From: Pseudomonas sp. B21-028
GTDB taxonomy: Bacteria > Pseudomonadota > Gammaproteobacteria > Pseudomonadales > Pseudomonadaceae
DNA length: 64,000 nucleotides
Direction: 5' to 3'
Assembly: GCF_024749045.1 (NCBI RefSeq)
Contig: NZ_CP087184.1
Span: 3,410,001-3,474,000 of the forward strand
Shown here: positions 9,950 to 18,300 of the stretch, piece after piece
How positions within the stretch are numbered: the stretch's first letter is position 1
Layout of the letters: each line of letters begins with the position of its first letter
Made by a program: the position numbers and the translations under genes
Notes under the pieces: model-generated
Databases searched by the model: none
The model's input: the letters and a program-made list of their open reading frames with translations, nothing else
Told to the model about the DNA's origin: nothing

Positions 9950-9989
9950 AAAAAAAAAGACGCCTGAAACCTTGCGGTTCCAGGCGTCT
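9950..9989 (-). terminator. Leader terminator upstream of nirB (probable NasT-controlled attenuator)
   Basis: On the minus strand AGACGCCTGGAACC pairs with GGTTTCAGGCGTCT across a GCAA tetraloop and is followed by a run of at least eight T. It ends about 40 bases before the nirB start codon, inside the transcript from the sigma54 promoter. In pseudomonads and Azotobacter, such hairpins in nitrate-assimilation leaders are overcome by the ANTAR protein NasT. That role here is inferred from position and shape. Confidence 0.8.
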
Positions 9990-10123
9990 TTGCCTGTTCT
10001 GTGCGGTATCGACCCGACGACTGCGCCCGATCTACCGTTACCCCCGGCCTGCTGGCGCTCGATCTTCGTTGACCGACGGGGCTGCCCACTCGATTGTGTT
10101 CGCGGTGGGCCTGGAGGCTCTCT

Positions 10124-10140
10124 TGCAGCGAGCGTGCCAA
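10124..10140 (-). promoter_or_regulatory. Sigma54 promoter of nirBD
   Basis: On the minus strand the sequence TTGGCACGCTCGCTGCA fits the -24/-12 consensus TGGCACG-N4-TTGCA with one mismatch. Exactly ten bases separate the GG and GC dinucleotides. Transcription would begin near 10113, giving a leader of about 200 nt before nirB. This agrees with nitrogen control by NtrC, an assignment based on what is known of nitrite reductase genes. Confidence 0.8.
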
Positions 10141-10336
10141 CCCTCATATTCCACAGGCTCCAACCGGCTCTACCCTTGTGGGGGCGGGCTTGCCCGCGAA
10201 GAGGGCCTTCTCCTCACCCTGGACATCCAGAATCTGCAGCACCGGGGCAACTGCCTTCCCATGGTGCGATCCGATGCTGCTGGCTTCATAAAAGTGCAGT
10301 GCTTCTTGCAGGATCAGAGTTGAACAGGCAGGCCTC

Positions 10337-10433
10337 ATCGCGAGCAGGCTCGCTCCCACAGGGTCTGGTGACGAACACAGAAGCTGCGTCCGTCATAAGT
10401 CCGATGTGGGAGCGAGCCTGCTCGCGATTACGG
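10337..10433. repeat. REP pair, family A
   Basis: Inverted arms CGCGAGCAGGCTCGCTCCCA (from 10339) and TGTGGGAGCGAGCCTGCTCG (from 10405). The pair ends ten bases before the stop codon of the TetR gene. Confidence 0.88.
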
Positions 10434-10442
10434 TGCTCAGTT

Positions 10443-11057
10443 TTAAGGAGTGCGGGCGGCTCTCTGCACCATCGCGACGATACTCACAAAAAGCTCTTCC
10501 TTCGCTTCGTCAGCACTGACCTCACCGGTGGCGGCCGCGTTGGACAGCGCCTCTGCTGCCCCCAGCATCGCTCGCAGGCTCGCCTGGGTGATCGTTCCCG
10601 CACCCGCGAACGGCTCGAGGACGGTCCGGCATTTGCCGAGAAATATCGCTTCATATTCCCGCTTGATGTTTTCCAGCTCTGGTGAGCTGGTCAGCGCAGC
10701 TATCACGCCGGGAATTTCCCGCCCCTGCTGCAACACGCATTCGACATAGGAAGAGGCGATCACCTGGGCCCGGCCTTGCAGCGTCGGTTCGCTCGCTGCA
10801 AGGGCCGCGTCCATGAGCCCTGTCTGGCGGACATCGAAATCCTGGTAAAGCGCCGCCAGCAGCCCGGATCGACTGACGAAGTGGTCATAGACGATGGGTT
10901 TGGTCACCCCACCCTGGTCCGCGAGTCGGGCCAGGGTCAGCGCGTCACTGCCCTCCTCCCGCACCAGCCGCCAGGCGACGTCCAGCAGCTGTCGTTGCCG
11001 GTCCTGCCGGGATAAGCGACGACGAGGTACAGACGATTTTTCACCAGTGCTTGACAT
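10443..11057 (-). CDS. TetR/AcrR-family repressor
   Basis: The 204-residue protein has an N-terminal helix-turn-helix at about residues 20-65 ('LLDVAWRLVREEGSDALTLARLADQGGVTKPIVYDHF') and a ligand-binding helical remainder. It is divergent from the NAD(P)H oxidoreductase at 11144, with only 86 bp between the start codons and a palindrome in that gap. The simplest reading is that it represses the oxidoreductase and itself. The ligand is unknown, but quinones or electrophiles would fit the partner enzyme. Confidence 0.85.
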   Translation of the reverse strand: MSSTGEKSSVPRRRLSRQDRQRQLLDVAWRLVREEGSDALTLARLADQGGVTKPIVYDHFVSRSGLLAALYQDFDVRQTGLMDAALAASEPTLQGRAQVIASSYVECVLQQGREIPGVIAALTSSPELENIKREYEAIFLGKCRTVLEPFAGAGTITQASLRAMLGAAEALSNAAATGEVSADEAKEELFVSIVAMVQRAARTP

Positions 11058-11073
11058 GCTTACTTTACCAACC

Positions 11074-11092
11074 GTAACTTACTATAAGTAAC
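11074..11092. promoter_or_regulatory. Probable TetR operator
   Basis: The sequence GTAACTTACTATAAGTAAC contains the perfect inverted repeat TTACT-ATA-AGTAA (11079-11091). It sits in the 86-bp gap between the divergent TetR and oxidoreductase genes. The size and position fit a TetR dimer site. Inferred. Confidence 0.6.
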
Positions 11093-11143
11093 TTAACCAA
11101 GCATAGCCGCTTCCCCGCCGTTGTTACCAGTAGGAGTTTCGCC

Positions 11144-11776
11144 ATGCACGCACTCATCGTTGTCGCTCATCACGACCCACGTTCCCTGACCCATAGCCTT
11201 GCCGAAAAAATAGGCCAAGGCCTGACCCATGCCGATCCCAGCCATACCTTCGAGATAGCCGATCTGGCCGCCGAAGGCTTCGACCCGCGCTTCAGTTTCG
11301 CCGACCACGCAGTCCATCGCCGCGAAGCTTCGCCACCGCCAGACGTACTGGCCGAGCAGGCGCGAATCGAGCGTGCCGATACGCTGGTACTGGTCTATCC
11401 CATTTATTGGTGGTCGATGCCAGCGTTGCTCAAGGGCTGGATCGACCGAGTCTTTTCCAACGGCTGGGCATTCGATTTCAGCCTCGACAAGCCGTTCATC
11501 CAGAAATTGCAGCACCTGCGCGTCCATCTGGTGGCGGTCGGCGGGGCCGATGCCGACTCCTTCCTGCGTCATGGCTATGGCAAAGCGATGACCACGCAAA
11601 TCGATCATGGCATTTTTGATTATTGTGGCGCCCAGGTACTGAGCTCGCACCGTTTGCTCGACTCGGAGATCCTCGATCCGCAACTGCACTTGCAAGCCGC
11701 CGTCAGTATTGGCCAGCGGTTGTTCACAACAGTGGACAAGACGCTACCGCTCCACACGCCTGCCGCCCCGGCGTGA
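11144..11776 (+). CDS. NAD(P)H oxidoreductase, flavodoxin fold (KefF/MdaB-like)
   Basis: The 210-residue cytoplasmic protein opens with 'MHALIVVAHHDPRSLTHSLA', the FMN phosphate-binding form of NQO1/KefF-type quinone reductases. It contains the family signature 'VLVYPIYWWSMPALLKGWIDRVF'. It would transfer two electrons from NAD(P)H to quinones or similar electrophiles. It is divergently paired with a TetR regulator. Substrate is not predictable from sequence. Confidence 0.85.
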   Translation: MHALIVVAHHDPRSLTHSLAEKIGQGLTHADPSHTFEIADLAAEGFDPRFSFADHAVHRREASPPPDVLAEQARIERADTLVLVYPIYWWSMPALLKGWIDRVFSNGWAFDFSLDKPFIQKLQHLRVHLVAVGGADADSFLRHGYGKAMTTQIDHGIFDYCGAQVLSSHRLLDSEILDPQLHLQAAVSIGQRLFTTVDKTLPLHTPAAPA

Positions 11777-11777
11777 C

Positions 11778-13349
11778 TCAGAGTGTTCGACCGTGGGCAG
11801 CGGACAGCTTTACATCCCGTCCATAGACATCCGGGATATACATCGCCTGACCCTGGTTGTCCGCTTGCACCGTCCAGTACCCCAACAGAATCGGCATCGG
11901 CCTGGCCAGCCTGAACTCATAGGTCTGTCCGTCGGCCAGCAGGGTCTCGGTGCGCAGGCGTTCGGCCGGGGTCACCAGCAGGTCCCGCAGGTGCATCACT
12001 TGCTCGATCCGTACGCATCCCGAACTGAACGCCCTCGGTCCTTTGCTGAACAGCGCCTGGCTGGGCGTGTCGTGCAGGTACACGGAAAACGGGTTGGGAA
12101 AGCGGATCACCAGTTTGCCCAGCGGATTCTTCGGCCCGGCATCCTGGCGCAGCATCAGATCGCCCGGATGATCCCAGTCGATATTCTCGGCCAACAGTGG
12201 CAGGCCATCGCGATCGATGATCCTCAGGTTCTGGCGACTGAGGAACTCAGGATCGCGGCGGATCTCCGGGAGCTTGTCTTCCTTGAGGATGGTCGGGGGG
12301 ATGGTCCAGGTGGGATTGAGGGTCAGCCTCGTCACCCGGGATTTGAGCAACGGCGTCTCCCGCTCCGCCCGGCCCACCTGGGTGCGGGTTTGCCAGACCG
12401 GTGCGCCGCCCTGGTACACCGTCAGCTGGGCCGCCGCGACGTTGACCAGCACGCTGTCGGGCTCCAAGTCCTGGGCCAGCCAGCGCATGCGCTCCAGATT
12501 GATCCGCAACTGCTCGCGGCGCATGGCCGGGCTGACGTTCAGCTCGTTGACGGTCCACGGGCCCACCACCCCGTCGGCCTGCAGGGAATGCCGCAGCTGG
12601 AAACTCTTCATCGCCTCCACCAGGCTGGGGCTGTAATGTTCGTCGCCCTCGGCCGGCGGCGCACTCAGGTAGCCTTCGCTGAACAGCCGTCGCGCCAGGG
12701 CCGGTACCCGCGCGTCCTGCTTGTCCGGTTGCAACAGGGCACCGGTGGGCACCGCTTGCCATTCGGACAAAGGCTGTTGGCGCTGCTGGGCATAGAGCAC
12801 ACGCAGGTTGCGGTAAAGGTCCAGGCTCGGACGGGCTTGGTCAAAGGCTGCGGCCAGTTTGTTCAAACCCGGCCCGGCAATGGCCAGGATCATCGCCTGG
12901 CGGTCCTGGGGCAGCGGACTGGCCCTCCACACCGGCTCCAGGCGGTCCTGGGGCAAGTAGCCGAAACGCAGTTCGTACAAGGCCTGCAAGTAGCGCTGGC
13001 TGATGGCGATATCGACACAGTCCGGACTCAGGGACGTGTCGTCGGCCGGCAGGCTGTAGCGGGCCGGGTCCAGTCCGTCATCGGCCAGTTGCTGCAACTG
13101 GACCCGCAAGGCCATCAACCGTTCGTCGTCCGACCAGACTTCCTGGCCGGCGTTTTGCTGGTAGAACGCCTGCAAGCTCAGCATCGCCGGAAAGTCGACA
13201 CCCGCCGCCAGCGCCGGGCAAGCCACCGATAACCGGGCCAGCGTGGCCTGTACAGGTAGTGGATCGCCAAACGGAACGTCACCGGCCGTCGCGACCAATG
13301 GCGAAGCGAGCAATAAAAGGCTCAAGTAACATACGGGCTTTTTGAACAA
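11778..13349 (-). CDS. YcbB-type murein L,D-transpeptidase
   Basis: The 523-residue periplasmic enzyme has a signal peptide (residues 1-22), a scaffold domain, and a peptidoglycan-binding domain at about 245-300 ('LVEAMKSFQLRHSLQADGVVG'). A YkuD catalytic domain with 'HDTPS' and 'RAFSSGCVRI' places the nucleophile at Cys445. Enzymes of this type form 3-3 cross-links in peptidoglycan. It is divergent from a second L,D-transpeptidase-type gene beginning at 13415. Close relatives are called YcbB/LdtD. Confidence 0.9.
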   Translation of the reverse strand: MFKKPVCYLSLLLLASPLVATAGDVPFGDPLPVQATLARLSVACPALAAGVDFPAMLSLQAFYQQNAGQEVWSDDERLMALRVQLQQLADDGLDPARYSLPADDTSLSPDCVDIAISQRYLQALYELRFGYLPQDRLEPVWRASPLPQDRQAMILAIAGPGLNKLAAAFDQARPSLDLYRNLRVLYAQQRQQPLSEWQAVPTGALLQPDKQDARVPALARRLFSEGYLSAPPAEGDEHYSPSLVEAMKSFQLRHSLQADGVVGPWTVNELNVSPAMRREQLRINLERMRWLAQDLEPDSVLVNVAAAQLTVYQGGAPVWQTRTQVGRAERETPLLKSRVTRLTLNPTWTIPPTILKEDKLPEIRRDPEFLSRQNLRIIDRDGLPLLAENIDWDHPGDLMLRQDAGPKNPLGKLVIRFPNPFSVYLHDTPSQALFSKGPRAFSSGCVRIEQVMHLRDLLVTPAERLRTETLLADGQTYEFRLARPMPILLGYWTVQADNQGQAMYIPDVYGRDVKLSAAHGRTL

Positions 13350-13414
13350 CTGCTTTACTCCAATCCATGGCCGTCTCGTGACGGTTGACTTTGCGACAGG
13401 TACGACCCGCCATC

Positions 13415-14206
13415 ATGATGCAAACGAACAATTACGGACGGGATGCCGCAAACACACATCAGCCTGTAACCCTGCGTGGATTCTTTTCAGCCACGCTGAC
13501 GCTTATTCGCCGACTCTGCCTGGCCATGGCAGCACTGGGCGCGGTATGCGCTCCGGCGCTGGCTGAGCAGGCGAATTCTCAAACGCTTTACAACAGCCTC
13601 GCCCACGCCGCGCCGGAACTCAATCCCCTGGCGCTCAAAAGTGCCTTGAGCGCCATGCAATGCGCGGTTGCCAACGGCGCTCGCCGGGCCCGGCACCTGG
13701 CAGTGATCGACTACTCGCAACCGTCCACGGCCCGGCGCCTGTGGATCTTCGACCTGCAGAAAAAGAAGCTGGTGCTGCGCGACCTGGTGGCCCACGGGCA
13801 GAAATCCGGGGAAAATTTCGCCACGCAATTTTCCAATCGCCTGGGCAGCTACCAGTCCAGCCTGGGGCTGTTCCGCACCCAGGAAAGCTATCAGGGCACC
13901 CATGGTTATTCGCTGCGCATGGATGGCCTGGAACCGGGCTTCAATGACCAGGCCCGTGATCGGGCCATCGTGATCCATGCCGCCGACTACGTGAACCCGT
14001 TATGGAGCCTGCGCCAGGGCCGTATCGGCCGCAGCCAGGGTTGCCCTGCGGTGCGCCCCCAGGTGGCGCGCCAGGTAATCGACAAGCTCAAGGGCGGGCA
14101 ATTCATGTTTTCCTGGTACCCGGACCCGGGCTGGCTGAAGCGTTCGGCCTATCTCAACTGCCAGCCGCAGCAGGTGGCGAGCATTCTGGCGACCAGTGGG
14201 GGCTGA
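13415..14206 (+). CDS. L,D-transpeptidase catalytic-domain protein (YkuD_2 type)
   Basis: The product of 263 residues has a long basic N-region followed by a hydrophobic segment ('LCLAMAALGAVCAPALA', about residues 34-50) that should act as a signal. The mature part contains 'IVIHAADYVNP' and 'GRIGRSQGCPAV' with Cys210, matching the murein L,D-transpeptidase catalytic family distinct from YcbB. The ATG at 13415 is chosen because the only longer option begins with TTG; no strong ribosome site is seen for either. Its role in peptidoglycan cross-linking or Braun-lipoprotein-like attachment is inferred from family. Confidence 0.78.
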   Translation: MMQTNNYGRDAANTHQPVTLRGFFSATLTLIRRLCLAMAALGAVCAPALAEQANSQTLYNSLAHAAPELNPLALKSALSAMQCAVANGARRARHLAVIDYSQPSTARRLWIFDLQKKKLVLRDLVAHGQKSGENFATQFSNRLGSYQSSLGLFRTQESYQGTHGYSLRMDGLEPGFNDQARDRAIVIHAADYVNPLWSLRQGRIGRSQGCPAVRPQVARQVIDKLKGGQFMFSWYPDPGWLKRSAYLNCQPQQVASILATSGG

Positions 14207-14238
14207 CGCCCACCGGATAGAAGCCTGCAATGAGGATT

Positions 14239-14333
14239 CTGTGGGAGCACAGCTTGCTCGCGATTGCGGTAAGTCAGTCAGCAACGATGTTGACGGGTCT
14301 GTCGCTATCGCGAGCAAGCTGTGCTCCCACAGA
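14239..14333. repeat. REP pair, family A (variant arms)
   Basis: Arms read GTGGGAGCACAGCTTGCTCG and its complement CGAGCAAGCTGTGCTCCCAC, so both halves carry the same compensating changes relative to the usual arm. This indicates selection for pairing. Confidence 0.88.
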
Positions 14334-14409
14334 TCCCAACGCTCCCAGGGATTGCGCCTGATCAGCGGGTGGTTAAAATGCCGGCCTTTCGAATCGCCGG
14401 CATTGCCTG

Positions 14410-15366
14410 ATGAACCCTGAAGCCCTTCAAACCCTGCAGACCCACTTACTGACCGCCCTGGCGTCCGTGCCGGAAGAAACCCGTCGCCTGTTCCACGGCC
14501 GCGGGCGCTGCTGGCCGGGGCTGGAACAGATCACCGTCGACTGGCTCCAGGGTGTGCTGCTGGTGTCCTTGTTCAAGGAACCTGCGCCCGCGCAGTTGGA
14601 CGACCTGCTGTCGACGCTGCTAGCCATCACTGCCGCGCCGGCCTGGCGACACAGCAAGGCCCATACCCTAGCGGTGCAACACCGTTATCTGCCGCAAAAC
14701 CTGACCCAATGGCTGGTGGGCGAGCCCATCGATGAATGGACCCTGACCGAAGGCGGTCTGCGGTACCGGATCGACTTGGGCAAAAAGCAGAACAACGGCC
14801 TGTTCCTCGACATGCGCTACGGTCGTGACTGGGTCCGAGCCAACGCCGCCGGCAAGCGTGTGCTTAACCTGTTCGCCTACACCTGCGGTTTCTCGGTGGC
14901 GGCGATCGCCGGTGGTGCCCGGCATGTGGTGAATCTGGACATGTCCCGCGCGGCCCTGAGCCGGGGCCGCGACAACCATCGTTTGAACGGCCATGACCTG
15001 GGCCAGGTGAGTTTTCTCGGCCATGACCTGTTCAAATCCTGGGGCAAGGTGATCAACAGTGGACCGTATGACCTGGTGATCATCGATCCGCCGACCTTCC
15101 AGAAAGGCAGTTTCCTGCTGACCAAGGATTACCAGCGGGTACTGCGTCGGCTGCCGGAACTGCTGGCCGTCGACGGTACCGTCCTGGCCTGCAGCAATGA
15201 CCCGGCCACCGGCCCGGACTTTCTCATCGATGGCGTCACCCGCGAAGCCCCCGGGTTGGCCTTCAGCGAACGCCTGGCCAACCCGCCGGAGTTTCCCGAC
15301 ATCGACAGTCAATGTGGCCTGAAGGCCCTGGTCTTCAAAGCGGTAGCACCGGCCACCAGGCGTTGA
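14410..15366 (+). CDS. SAM-dependent methyltransferase of the RlmI/RlmK type
   Basis: The 318-residue protein has an N-terminal substrate domain and a Rossmann methyltransferase fold. Motif I is in 'KRVLNLFAYTCGFSVAA', an acidic residue follows at 'VVNLDMSRAAL', and the catalytic-loop motif is 'DLVIIDPPTFQKGSF'. These match rRNA 5-methylcytosine or 2-methylguanine methyltransferases related to RlmI/RlmK. The target base cannot be read from sequence. Its last 32 bases overlap, head to head at the 3' ends, with the giant gene on the other strand. Confidence 0.82.
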   Translation: MNPEALQTLQTHLLTALASVPEETRRLFHGRGRCWPGLEQITVDWLQGVLLVSLFKEPAPAQLDDLLSTLLAITAAPAWRHSKAHTLAVQHRYLPQNLTQWLVGEPIDEWTLTEGGLRYRIDLGKKQNNGLFLDMRYGRDWVRANAAGKRVLNLFAYTCGFSVAAIAGGARHVVNLDMSRAALSRGRDNHRLNGHDLGQVSFLGHDLFKSWGKVINSGPYDLVIIDPPTFQKGSFLLTKDYQRVLRRLPELLAVDGTVLACSNDPATGPDFLIDGVTREAPGLAFSERLANPPEFPDIDSQCGLKALVFKAVAPATRR

Positions 15367-18300
15367 CCAGCCCCATGGTCACCCGACGTACCAAGGCTTC
15401 GATTTCCCGGCTCTTGACCGAACGGTAGATGGCCATGGTGCGGCGCAGTTGATCCTCGGTGAGGGTCACCGGCCGGCCGGCGGCCCAATCCACATCCGCG
15501 ACGGCTTCGAGCCTGATTCGGCGCCAGACCGTTCGCTCGCCTTCCGTGACCGGCTCCAGGGCGCTGGGCAGGTCAGGGTCCGGGTGGACCAGGTTGTCCA
15601 GCATCGCCTGGGGCCATCGGGATGGATTCACCGGCCCGCCGAAGGCATCCACCAGGTCGTCATCGAGGGCTTCCCAGACCACCAGTCCTTCAGCCCATTG
15701 GGGCGACATCAATCCCAGGTAGGGCCGCCACAACATCTCACCTGGGCTCGGGGTTTGATCGTTGGCGTTGTAAGTGTCCTGGGCATCGCTGAGCCAGCCG
15801 ATAAACGCGTCCCGGGTCATCTGCGCCTCGAGTTGCGAGGGGTTGGGAAAGCGCTCCATCAGCACGTACTCCCAATTGGAAAAGTGTGCCGCGAGGAAAC
15901 CCGCAAACGGCGCGCCGTCTCGGGAAAGGCGCGCACGCATGACCGACTGGAACATTCTGAAGTGCAGTTCCAGCTCCGGGAGGTCCGGCTGCTCCCTGTC
16001 CAGAATACGAGCCTGAAGGCGCGTGCGCAGTTGCCGCAGTTGCTGGTCGAAGTCGCCGATCAACGTCGGCAGGCGGTCATAGGCGCCTGGATAGCCCATG
16101 TAATGTTGCAAGACCGCGGCCGCCCTCTGGCGAACGTTGAACGACAATCCGGCAGTCGTTCCGCTATCGGCATCGCGCACGAGCGTAGAGAACCAGTCGA
16201 TGAAGCTGCGCATTCCCGGATCATCGCGGGCGACCTCCAGGGCCCGCTGGAGCGAGGGCGAAATGTACAGCCAATCATCGACGGTGTACCGGAAAGACTC
16301 GGGGAAAATCGCCCGAAGGGCATTGGCCTGGACACTGGGCAACGGGTTGTCGTCGAGCCAGACCCCAAGGGAGTCCTGGTCGCTCAAGCGGGCGAGCGCG
16401 GGCAGCAGGTCATCTTGAATGCTGGTGATGCGATTGCCGCTGAGATCGACAACGAACGTATCGAAAATGAACACTTCGGAGTGCCTGGTCAACACCGACA
16501 ATGCGAGCTGGGGCACCCGATCGAGCCCGGTCCGGCTCAACTCCAGCGTCATCAGGTTCACCAGCTCCGGCAGATCAGGCAGGTCCCGGCAGCTGTTTTC
16601 GTTCAAGCGCAGTTCTTGCAAGGCCGTGGCGGTGCGCAGGAATGCACTGCCCTCCTCGTCCAGACGCAGGCCACAGCGCGCCAGGTTCAGCGAGCGCAAG
16701 TCCGGCAGCGAAGTGGTCAGGGCCTGCAACTGTTCCGGAGTGAAACTCAGGTTGTCGGTCCAGATGACTTCGCGCAGGGACGGTAACCCCGCCAGGCTAC
16801 CGATGGCGGCAATCACATCGGCATTGGTACCCGCCTGTGCGCTGCCGATTCCCGACAGGTCCAGCGTCCATAAAGGGATATAGGGATCGGTCCCCAGCAG
16901 AGGCGTGAATACATGCGCGTCCAGGTGCAGCGGGTTGCGACTCAACGACAGATCCACCAGTGCCGGTAGCTGCGCCACTGCAACAGGGACGGCGGTGAGA
17001 TGGTTGTCCCGCAGGTTCAGCGAATCGACGCCGGGAAACATCCGCAGGAAATCCGAAGGGTCCTCCACCAGCCCCAGGTCGGTCAGGATCATCGTTTCGA
17101 TGTGATCCAAACGAACGGTCACCGGAGGCAGCCGACCGATACTGACGTTTTCGATCCGCAACACCAGCTCACCGCCCTCCCTCCCCGGATCAGGCGCGCG
17201 CTGCCAGGCCCGGCGGATGATCCGGGCGATGCTCCGACGCTGCGCCAGCAGTGCCTCACGGTCCAGCGCCTGCTCGACGGGATGGTGAAATCCTTCCTGT
17301 TCCTCCCATTGCCGCAACCCTTGGTCCAGGGTGGTCCAGTCGTTCTCCAGGCGGTTGATCAAGTCATTGAAGTGAACGCTCTCGCGCTGGGCCTGCTCGA
17401 CCAGGCCAAACCGCAGCCGCGTCAATGCATCCCCCGAGTGCGCGGGAAACAGCCGCTCAAGCCGCTGACTCAAACTGCCGCGCCAGTCTTGCAGCGGCAG
17501 CCGGCCACGGCCGCTGAGCGGATAGACCAGGTGCCCGTTCAACCACTGCGGACGCGACCCAAGACGGCCCAGGCTGCGCATCGCCAGGTAGGGGCGCAAC
17601 GCTTGCCGGTCTTCCAGGGCTTGGGCCAGCAACTGGCGGCGAAGCATGTCCGCCTCCCAGATGTTCAAGCCCAGTGCCCTGCGGGCATCGTCCGGCATGG
17701 CCCTGAGCAGTGCATCTTCCAGATCCAGGGCGCTCCCCAGTTCCTCGCCGGCTTCGTCGAAGGGACGATACCTGTCCCCTTCCTGGCGGATGACTTTGAA
17801 CGGTCCACCTTGCCCCACTTCAATCGGATCCGGCAGCTCGCGCAGCCACAGGCGCAGGTGCAAGCGCCCCTGCAATGAAGGGGTATTGGCCAGCAGATTG
17901 ATGACAATGCGGTCTCGATCGACCGTGCTTTCCCCCCGTGCCAGGGCGCGCAGGGCCCGGCTCAGGCGCAGCTCGCGCAAGGCTTCGGCCCCCTGGCTGC
18001 CGAGGTTTCCCGCCACCCGCCCGTCAAGCAAACGCTGCCGGTCCTGACCTGATACGTCACGGACAAGCTCGTTGGCGATGGACTCAGGCAACCCCGGGAA
18101 TGCCCTGATCAAGGGCACCGCCAGCGGATCGGTCGCGATTGGCTGCGCCATGGCCAGGGTCACTCGCCTGGCATCAAGCTCCAACCGCGCGGCCCAGCGC
18201 CCGGCGAGCAAGCGACTGCGCTCCAGCGGGGGCAAGCCGATGCTGTTCTGGCCCAGCAGCGCGGTCTGTTCATCCACCCTCAGCCCATCCAGAATGCGAG

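Larger units (their letters stand above)
9911..10442 (-). other. 532-bp nirB control region
   Basis: From right to left this stretch holds a family A REP pair next to the TetR gene, a lone half REP around 10168-10200 (GGGGGCGGGCTTGCCCGCG), about 120 bp with no clear feature where NtrC sites might lie, the sigma54 promoter, and the roughly 200-nt leader with its terminator. No coding sequence is credible here. Confidence 0.75.

Noticed and set aside
10140..10330. NtrC enhancer sites upstream of the nirB promoter
   Set aside because: GCACC and GGTGC half-sites are present, but not at the spacing of a proper NtrC palindrome, so no site is claimed.
11709..13232. A 507-codon + strand open frame opposite the YcbB-type transpeptidase
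   Set aside because: Antisense shadow; the minus-strand gene has catalytic motifs and a signal peptide.
15335..16400. NEL-type E3 ubiquitin ligase domain at the C-terminus of the giant protein
   Set aside because: No cysteine occurs after the leucine-rich repeats, so the catalytic residue is missing.
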